Assembly: GCF_000148525.1 (NCBI RefSeq)
Contig: NZ_AEDU01000029.1
Coordinates: 26,179 to 90,178, forward strand
Reading direction: 5' to 3'
DNA from: Streptococcus mitis SK564
GTDB lineage: Bacteria; Bacillota; Bacilli; Lactobacillales; Streptococcaceae
DNA length: 64,000 nt
This document shows, in pieces, positions 57,742-64,000 of this stretch (positions are counted from its first letter, which is position 1; every line of letters starts with the position of its first letter). A program made the position numbers and the translations under genes. The notes beneath the pieces are model-generated. The model worked only from the letters and a program-made list of their open reading frames with translations, made no database searches and was not told the origin of the DNA.

Positions 57742-58431
57742 ATGGGGAAACGGATTTTATTACTTGAGAAAGAACGAAATCTAGCTCATTTTTTAAGTTT
57801 GGAACTCCAAAAAGAGCAATACCGAGTTGATCAGGTTGAGGAGGGGCAAAAAGCCCTCTCCACGGCTCTTCAGACAGACTATGACTTGATTTTATTGAAT
57901 GCTCGTCTGGGGGATATGACAGCCCAGGATTTTGCAGAGAAGCTGAGTCGGACTAAGCCAGCTTCAGTGATAATGGTCTTGGACCATCGTGAAGAATTGC
58001 AAGATCAGATTGAAACAATCCAACACTTTGCCGTTTCTTACATCTATAAGCCAGTTATTATTGAGAATCTGGTAGCTCGTATTTCAGCGATTTTCCGAGG
58101 TCGGGACTTTATCGATCAACACTGCAGTCAGATGAAGGTTCCAACGTCTTACCGCAATCTGCGTATGGATGTAGAACATCATACTGTTTATCGTGGCGAG
58201 GAGATGATTGCTCTGACGCGACGTGAGTATGACCTTTTGGCTACTCTTATGGGAAGCAAGAAAGTTCTGACTCGTGAGCAGTTGTTGGAAAGTGTCTGGA
58301 AGTATGAAAGTGCGACCGAAACGAATATCGTGGATGTCTACATCCGTTATCTACGTAGCAAGCTTGATGTAAAAGGTCAAAAAAGCTACATTAAAACCGT
58401 GCGTGGTGTCGGTTACACCATGCAAGAATAG
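57742..58431 (+). CDS. ritR: Orphan OmpR-family response regulator RitR
   Basis: Repressor of iron transport (229 residues): receiver domain 1-118 joined to a winged-helix DNA-binding domain (about 135-228, ending RSKLDVKGQKSYIKTVRGVGYTMQ). The phospho-acceptor Asp is replaced by N53 (LLNARLGD), so classical phosphotransfer is impossible; C128 (QHCSQ) is present in the linker, the redox-sensing cysteine described for pneumococcal RitR, through which peroxide drives dimerisation and piu repression. No histidine kinase gene is adjacent. Read-through from gnd is likely; a strong terminator follows. Confidence 0.95.
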   Translation: MGKRILLLEKERNLAHFLSLELQKEQYRVDQVEEGQKALSTALQTDYDLILLNARLGDMTAQDFAEKLSRTKPASVIMVLDHREELQDQIETIQHFAVSYIYKPVIIENLVARISAIFRGRDFIDQHCSQMKVPTSYRNLRMDVEHHTVYRGEEMIALTRREYDLLATLMGSKKVLTREQLLESVWKYESATETNIVDVYIRYLRSKLDVKGQKSYIKTVRGVGYTMQE

Positions 58432-58464
58432 AAAAGCAGTTGCAGTTTTTGTAACTGCTGCTTG

Positions 58465-58523
58465 AGCTCTATACTATCTGTAGTGGGAATTCCTGAATAA
58501 CAGATAGTATGGGGCTTTTTTTG
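58465..58523 (+). terminator. gnd-ritR terminator
   Basis: A 17-pair stem: AGCTCTATACTATCTGT (58465-58481) with ACAGATAGTATGGGGCT (58500-58516), including three G-T wobbles, followed by TTTTTTTG. A smaller AGCAGTT/AACTGCT hairpin precedes it at 58436-58458. Confidence 0.88.
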
Positions 58524-58608
58524 ATGAGGTATAAATGCAGGTCCCTAGACGGCGTGTAATGCTTCAAAGAGATGGTCAGAGAGAATGATTTCTTATTGAC
58601 CATAGTTT

Positions 58609-58723
58609 ATACTCAATGAAAATGAAAGAGCAAACTAGGAAGCTAGCTGCAGGTTGCTCAAAACACTAGTTTTGAAGATGCAGATGAAAGCTGACGTGGT
58701 TTGAAGAGATTTTCGAAGAGTAT
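58609..58723 (-). repeat. BOX element before the surface-protein gene
   Basis: 115-base BOX element in reverse orientation with boxC, one shortened boxB and a boxA without the GGCAAGGCGACG core. The rest of the 600-base gap between ritR and the next gene (58524-58608 and 58724-58956) is AT-rich and holds nothing else I recognise. Confidence 0.85.
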
Positions 58724-58956
58724 TGGTATCTGATAAGCTTTACTTTCATAGTTTTCTACTTTTTGACGGTCAAAAGGGAAGAGCTAGCTGTAGGTGAAAT
58801 CAATATATTCTTCATAAGTATTCAAAAAATAGCATTTATCATAGTTTTGAAGAAAAGGGGGATTTTATTTTTATTGCAATATTATAATATGGTGAATGGT
58901 TTAAATCCTGAAATATTCTGAAAATACTGGAAAAAAATAAAAAATAATTAATATAA

Positions 58957-58985
58957 TTGACAAATCTGCTTATATAAATTATAAT
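58957..58985 (+). promoter_or_regulatory. Surface-protein promoter
   Basis: Perfect TTGACA (58957-58962), 17-base AT-rich spacer and TATAAT (58980-58985). The GTG start lies 54 bases further. Confidence 0.85.
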
Positions 58986-59039
58986 GTTGAGTGTATGTGT
59001 ATTACATGCTATTTTTAGGAATCAAAAGGAGAAAATGTA

Positions 59040-62000
59040 GTGTATTTTAATCGTAAAAATGCAGAGCAAAAGAACTGGAGAATGATCAAAAAAGGAAAGC
59101 ACTTCCTATTCGGTTGTTCTCTTGTTTTTGCGGTCGGAGCTAGCTTAGCTACTCAAGTGGTTCACGCAAACACAGCAGAAACTACTGTACCAAACAACTC
59201 GACTACTGGGGATGTTAACCCTACACCGAACGGAGATGGCAAGACTTATGAGGCACCTGCTGCTGTAGCAGAAATCAAGCCAGAAGTTACTACAACACCA
59301 GCTGTAACAGCAAAACTTGATGGAGAAACTGCAAAAGAAGTTAAAGCTTTAGATAAAACTAAACTTGAAAACTACATTGCAGAAATCGAAGCAAAATTAG
59401 CTAACGGAACGTATGATAACAAAACAGAAGAGAGTGTTGCGGTATTAAAAGCTGACTTAGAAGCTGCAAAAGCTACATTAGCAAACGCAACAACTCAAGA
59501 TGAAATCACAAAAGCTTACAATAAACTTGTAACTACAGCTAACACTAAATTAAAAAATAAACCTGTAGATAAAAAAGAAACACCAGCAGTAGACACTACT
59601 AACGGAAAAGAAACTGTAGGTAAAAAAGCAGAAAATACTGAGAAAAAATCAGAATCTAACTCAATCGAAAACACAGGATCTAACGACCCACGTAACGGTA
59701 AAGCATTAGATAAAAACAATGCTTTTAGAGCGGAAGTTGCCTATTCAGAAGGTACAAATGCAGCCGCAAATGGTCATAGTGATGCCTATATCCTTAATGA
59801 TGTTAATAGATACACGTCTACAGATGACGCTGTTAATGTAGTTTCTAAAGTTACAAATTATAAAGTTAAATATAATAAAGACAATAGTGGGAAGATTACT
59901 TCATTAGATTGGCTTGTCTTTTATAATGATCATGCAGAAAATCTAGCTAATGTGTATAATACAGATGGAGGAGATGTATATCGAAACTTCATCCAAATTC
60001 CTGCAGAAGTTAATATGCCAAAGGCTATTACACGTGCAAAATATGCGAGCCCAATCAACGGTAAATTAAATCCTAAAACTAAAAGACTCGAACGTATAAA
60101 ACCTGATGGTTCAGCGTTGAGTAGTTCTGTAACATTTGAAAATCCATCACCAAATACAGCTGCTGGATTACCAAGAGCTCAGAAAGATACCTTTGCTTTG
60201 GCTTCTGGTTGGGAAAGTGATATCTATGGTCGTGCTATAGAAAAACTTGCCGGTCAGGAGGACAGATATTTCAAGAGTGCGGCGTCTGATTCTTCTCCGA
60301 AAACTAAAGAGTTATTGAATAATGCTGTCTTGAATGACAAACGTTTGATTGTGGATCGTTCGACTACAGGTGGTGATGGGTATGATGCCTATGCATGGAG
60401 TTTTAGAACTGAAGTCCCTAAAACAACAACTAACGAACAGATAAAAGATATGAAGGTTGTGTTTGGTATGATGCGTAGCGCCACTGCTGGTGCCAATGCA
60501 GGTTTCGCCAACATTGCAACTAACCCTATAAAGATGTGGAAGTCTGATGTTTACACACCAACAGCGAAAGATCAAACTGTAAAAGTTGGTCAAAAACCAG
60601 ATGCGACAAAATCAATTGGAAACTTAGACACTCTTCCAAAAGGAACAACAGTTAAGTACAAGGATGCAGTAGATACACAAACTCCAGGTGAAAAACGAGC
60701 AACAGCAGTTGTAACTTACCCGGATACATCTACAAAAGAAGTTCCTGTAAAAGTAATTGTTGAAAAAGAAGCAGTAGCACCAGCTAAGCCAGTTATCACG
60801 ACAAGTCTAACAGGTAAAGCTAACACTAAAACTCCGGTTGAAGTGAAAGCAGAAGCGGGGTCTACAGTTTCTCTGTTCGCCAAAGATGGCACTAAACTTG
60901 GAACAGCCGTTGCGAATGCCCAAGGTGTGGCAAGCATCACTCCAACAGTAAACATTCCAACCGGTATTATAGCAGCGACAGCTACTAAAAATGGTAAAAC
61001 ATCAGAAGTAAGTGATCCTGTAGAAGCAACTCCAGCGCCAGTTACTCCACAACCAGAAACACCGAAACCAAGCACGCCAGCACCAGGTGCAGCGACTAAT
61101 AAACCAGCGGCAGATGCAGCGACTAGCGGTCCAGAAATTGTCAATGATTTGGCAGGTAAAGCAAGTACGCCAGCTGATGTGACTATCAAAGCACCAGCAG
61201 GTTCAACTGTTAAGCTTTACAACAAAGATGGCGTTGTGATTGGTGAAGCTGTAGCTAACGACCAAGGTGTAGCCACTGTTCACCCTACAAACAGCCTTCC
61301 AGAAGGAGAGATTACAGCTACTTCAACACCAGCAGGTGGAACAGAGTCATCTAAGAGTGCACCGATTACAGTTACAAAAACACCATTGGCTGAAGGAGGA
61401 AAAAGCGAAAAAACTAATGGTCATGTGAAACTTACATTGTTTAAGAACCTTGTAACAGTTTATCCTGGAGATGAGATTGATGTTGACGTTTGGGCAATTG
61501 CGGATCCTTCTCTTGAGCAATTCGCTGCTCCTCAAAATGCAACAGGGGTCACAGGAGTGTATCCACAGGGTTACTTCTTCCAAACAGCAGGTGGAAGAAC
61601 CTTTAAAGAACAACATAATAAATACAAGGGTACAGTTGCCGAGACACAAAAGGCAGGCACTGTAGATGTTGGATTCGTTGCTCGTGGTAAAAAGGGAGGC
61701 TCAGTTGGAGATGTTCTTAGAGTTGTTGTTCTTGAGTCAGCTAAGAAGTATGAACCAGTTGCAGGTACAAAAGTAGATGTTGCAGATCCTAACAAGGTTT
61801 CTGAAGATGAAAAGAACAAGATCATCGACTCTGTTAAAACTGCGAACCCAAATCTTCCAGCAAATGCGACATACAGTGTAGATGAAAAGGGTAACCTTAC
61901 TATCACTTATCCTGATGGATCAAAAGATAAGATTGCAGCAGCATATCTAGTTAACCCAACAACTCCTGCACGTGACAACGTAGCACCAACAGTAAGTATT

Positions 62001-64000
62001 CCATACTCAGATCCAGCTCCAAACAAAAAAGAAGTTTATCTTTATACTGGAGAAGAAGCTGATGTTGATATTACCTTTAACGACGATTCTGGAAAAATTA
62101 AATCAGCTTCACTTAAAAAAGGTGGAAATATTGCCCTAAATAACGTTGATGGGAACCCAGAAAAACAAGATAATGAATGGGGCTACACTGTAACAGCGAT
62201 CAATTCTGAAACAAATACCCCAGCAAAAATCAAAGTAACAGGACAAGTTTCTGGTATTGCTGAAAATAGATTACCAAAAACAGAATCAGATTCATTAGAA
62301 CTTGTAACTCGTTATGCAGCTGCAACTGATACAGATGGGGCAGAGATTACTAATAAGGCAACCAAAACTAAAAATAATGGAGAAATTGTTGGTACATATC
62401 TAACCGACACAGGTGCAGTAACTTTCGTATTAAAAGCTCAAACTAAGAAATATGATATTAAGGTTCCAGAGGAAAAACTTCCTGTAGCGGATGCTAACAA
62501 TGTTACTGATAAAGAGTTTGAAAAAATTAAAGAGAAAGTTAAAGTTGAATATTCTCAAAACAATCCAGATGCACGTTTAGCTGACAAAAAAGGTCAAGAA
62601 GTAGAAGATGCTTCAAAAGTTGTTGATAAAGTAGAAAAAGATGGAAACAATCTTGTTGTAACCTATAAAGATGGTTCTAAAGATACAAAACCATTGACTG
62701 ATTTTGCACGTACGAATGTTACACCAACAGTAGAAGTACCATACTCAAATGCTGCTAAACGTCAGATCTACGTTTATACAGGTGAAAAGACTGATTTAAC
62801 ATTCACAGGTAAAGACGAAACTGAAGTTAAAGACTTATACCTACGTGGACCTGTAAATACTACATCGGATAATGCGGCAAGTTATGGATTAACAACAGGT
62901 AAAGTTGAAAATGGTGCGGTAACTGGCGAAGGAACAGTCTCTGCTGATAAGAGAACAGCTACTATCAAGATGACTGGTACTACAAACCTTAACGCTGGTC
63001 AGAAGTGGACAAGTTTCATTGAGGCTAAAGATAGCGATAATGCTAAATCAATGACAGGTGTAAACTATAATGTTGAAAATGATGATGACGCAGCACGTCA
63101 ACAAAAACCAGGATATGTTCAATTCATCGTTAAATCTCAAACGGATAAGTACGATATCAAGACACCAACTGAAAAAGTTGCTGTAACAGATCCAGCAAAC
63201 GTAACAGAAGCTGACTTAGCTAAAATCAAAGAAAAACTGCAACTTGAGTACAAGCAGGATAACGACGACGCGAATATTGCAAAAAATACTGCAGTTGATA
63301 AAAATGGTAAGATTAAATCAGTAGCAAAAGATAACGCTGGAAATCTTGTAGTAACATATACAGATGATTCTACAGATACAAAACCATTGTCAGAATTTGT
63401 AACTAAAAAACCAACAGATGCAGATAAGAACACACCAACAGCTAAACCACAAACTGTTAAAGTTGGTGACAAACCAAAAGCAGAAGATTCAATTGGAAAT
63501 GTAAAAGATCTTCCTAAGGGTACAAAAGTAGCCTTCAAAGATCCAGTAGATACAGCAACACCAGGTGAAAAAGATGCGACAGTAGTTGTAACATACCCAG
63601 ATGGATCTAAAGAAGAAGTTCCAGTTAAGGTAACGGTTAAAGATCCAAGTTCACCTGAAGATCCAACAACTAAGGATACAGACGGCGATGGCTTGACTGA
63701 TAAGGAAGAAGCAGAGAAAGGCACAGACCCTACTAAAGCTGATACAGATGGCGATGGCGTCACTGATAAAGAAGAAGTAGAGAAAGGCACAGATCCAAAA
63801 GATCCTAACTCTAAACCAGAATCTAAACCAGAAGATCCAACAACTAAGGATACAGATGGCGATGGCTTGACTGATAAGGAAGAAGCAGAGAAAGGAACGG
63901 ATCCTACTAAAGCTGATACAGATGGCGATGGCGTCACTGATAAAGAAGAAGTAGAAAAAGGTACAGATCCAAAAAATCCTAACTCTAAACCAGAATCTCC
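59040..64000 (+). CDS. Large repeat-containing surface adhesin-like protein (partial)
   Basis: Secreted protein, at least 1653 residues, continuing past the window. GTG 59040 follows AGGAG at eight bases; an ATG at 59035 is followed at once by TAG. The leader has a basic part (NWRMIKKGKHF) and hydrophobic core with the likely cut after VVHA, residue 43. Next come a FIVAR-like helical segment (about 98-172), a unique region (about 210-500), a Rib-like domain (about 507-576, NLDTLPKGTTVKYKDAVDT), two Ig-like domains (about 580-780), two related modules of about 230 residues with KYDIK and NLVVTY.D.S.DTKPL motifs, a second Rib-like domain (about 1464-1538) and tandem DTDGDG repeats. A C-terminal LPXTG anchor is expected beyond the window but not seen. 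A role as adhesin is inferred from domain types. Confidence 0.88.
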   Translation, partial: MYFNRKNAEQKNWRMIKKGKHFLFGCSLVFAVGASLATQVVHANTAETTVPNNSTTGDVNPTPNGDGKTYEAPAAVAEIKPEVTTTPAVTAKLDGETAKEVKALDKTKLENYIAEIEAKLANGTYDNKTEESVAVLKADLEAAKATLANATTQDEITKAYNKLVTTANTKLKNKPVDKKETPAVDTTNGKETVGKKAENTEKKSESNSIENTGSNDPRNGKALDKNNAFRAEVAYSEGTNAAANGHSDAYILNDVNRYTSTDDAVNVVSKVTNYKVKYNKDNSGKITSLDWLVFYNDHAENLANVYNTDGGDVYRNFIQIPAEVNMPKAITRAKYASPINGKLNPKTKRLERIKPDGSALSSSVTFENPSPNTAAGLPRAQKDTFALASGWESDIYGRAIEKLAGQEDRYFKSAASDSSPKTKELLNNAVLNDKRLIVDRSTTGGDGYDAYAWSFRTEVPKTTTNEQIKDMKVVFGMMRSATAGANAGFANIATNPIKMWKSDVYTPTAKDQTVKVGQKPDATKSIGNLDTLPKGTTVKYKDAVDTQTPGEKRATAVVTYPDTSTKEVPVKVIVEKEAVAPAKPVITTSLTGKANTKTPVEVKAEAGSTVSLFAKDGTKLGTAVANAQGVASITPTVNIPTGIIAATATKNGKTSEVSDPVEATPAPVTPQPETPKPSTPAPGAATNKPAADAATSGPEIVNDLAGKASTPADVTIKAPAGSTVKLYNKDGVVIGEAVANDQGVATVHPTNSLPEGEITATSTPAGGTESSKSAPITVTKTPLAEGGKSEKTNGHVKLTLFKNLVTVYPGDEIDVDVWAIADPSLEQFAAPQNATGVTGVYPQGYFFQTAGGRTFKEQHNKYKGTVAETQKAGTVDVGFVARGKKGGSVGDVLRVVVLESAKKYEPVAGTKVDVADPNKVSEDEKNKIIDSVKTANPNLPANATYSVDEKGNLTITYPDGSKDKIAAAYLVNPTTPARDNVAPTVSIPYSDPAPNKKEVYLYTGEEADVDITFNDDSGKIKSASLKKGGNIALNNVDGNPEKQDNEWGYTVTAINSETNTPAKIKVTGQVSGIAENRLPKTESDSLELVTRYAAATDTDGAEITNKATKTKNNGEIVGTYLTDTGAVTFVLKAQTKKYDIKVPEEKLPVADANNVTDKEFEKIKEKVKVEYSQNNPDARLADKKGQEVEDASKVVDKVEKDGNNLVVTYKDGSKDTKPLTDFARTNVTPTVEVPYSNAAKRQIYVYTGEKTDLTFTGKDETEVKDLYLRGPVNTTSDNAASYGLTTGKVENGAVTGEGTVSADKRTATIKMTGTTNLNAGQKWTSFIEAKDSDNAKSMTGVNYNVENDDDAARQQKPGYVQFIVKSQTDKYDIKTPTEKVAVTDPANVTEADLAKIKEKLQLEYKQDNDDANIAKNTAVDKNGKIKSVAKDNAGNLVVTYTDDSTDTKPLSEFVTKKPTDADKNTPTAKPQTVKVGDKPKAEDSIGNVKDLPKGTKVAFKDPVDTATPGEKDATVVVTYPDGSKEEVPVKVTVKDPSSPEDPTTKDTDGDGLTDKEEAEKGTDPTKADTDGDGVTDKEEVEKGTDPKDPNSKPESKPEDPTTKDTDGDGLTDKEEAEKGTDPTKADTDGDGVTDKEEVEKGTDPKNPNSKPES
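63661..64000 (+). repeat. 174-base tandem repeat encoding DxDGDGxxDxEE units
   Basis: Unit 1 spans 63661-63834 and unit 2 starts at 63835 and runs into the window end. The 58-codon period encodes two DTDGDG(L/V)TDKEE(A/V)EKGTDP motifs and a PNSKPESKPEDPTTK spacer. The copies differ at only a few silent or single-residue sites (e.g. KDPNS versus KNPNS), so duplication is recent. DxDxDG loops resemble thrombospondin type 3 / EF-hand-like calcium sites. Confidence 0.9.

Noticed and set aside
60716..61906. Several minus-strand frames of 100-157 codons inside the surface-protein gene
   Set aside because: Low-complexity antisense shadows with no start signals.
63137..63937. 266-codon minus-strand frame rich in Ser, Val and Pro
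   Set aside because: It is the antisense shadow of the repeat-encoding part of the surface-protein gene; composition follows from the repeats.

Overview
The window looks like chromosome of a mitis-group Streptococcus, most likely S. mitis or S. oralis rather than S. pneumoniae itself. The evidence is gene content and order from memory of pneumococcal genomes: rsmH-ftsL-pbpX-mraY-clpL-luxS-dexB, a dexB-to-aliA capsule locus, then pbp1A-recU-ypsA-gpsB-rnpB-rlmL-mapZ-gnd-ritR. Five BOX repeats, a family typical of this group, support it. Features that differ from typical pneumococcus are an AliB-like gene between dexB and wzg, no hyaluronidase gene next to gpx, and a large repeat adhesin instead of a choline-binding protein after ritR.

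Layout. Positions 1-6.6 kb: a carbohydrate operon (two Lpl/YtcP-type permeases, a lipoprotein binding protein, a DUF624 membrane protein, a GH31 glycosidase) with no ATPase gene. 6.9-8.4 kb: the peptide transporter dtpT behind a consensus promoter. 8.8-11.3 kb, minus strand: an XRE regulator, three or four small membrane proteins (DUF3278-like, one a truncated paralogue) and gpx. 11.4-15.9 kb: the division/wall cluster rsmH-ftsL-pbpX-mraY; pbpX carries substitutions associated with beta-lactam non-susceptibility. 16.4-20.6 kb: clpL under CtsR-type sites, then luxS and a DUF1846 gene on the minus strand. 20.8-24.5 kb: dexB and an oligopeptide-binding lipoprotein.

25-47 kb is a complete Wzx/Wzy-type capsule locus: regulators wzg-wzh-wzd-wze, initial transferase wchA, a ManNAc-transferase-like WecG/TagA/CpsF protein, a LicD-family protein, four further glycosyltransferases, wzy, wzx, a HAD-containing protein of unknown role, UDP-GlcNAc 2-epimerase, the dTDP-rhamnose genes rmlACBD and the galactofuranose gene glf. 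The enzymes predict a repeat unit with Glc, ManNAc, Rha and Galf, possibly phosphocholine-decorated. A decayed rmlA fragment between mnaA and the last glycosyltransferase records an earlier form of the locus.

47-58.5 kb returns to core genes: aliA, pbp1A (with the NTGY variant at 574-577), recU, ypsA, gpsB, RNase P RNA, rlmL, mapZ, gnd and the orphan redox regulator ritR. The window ends inside a long secreted surface protein with FIVAR-like, Rib-like and tandem DxDGDG calcium-binding-type repeats. I found no tRNA, rRNA, CRISPR array, intact insertion sequence or prophage.
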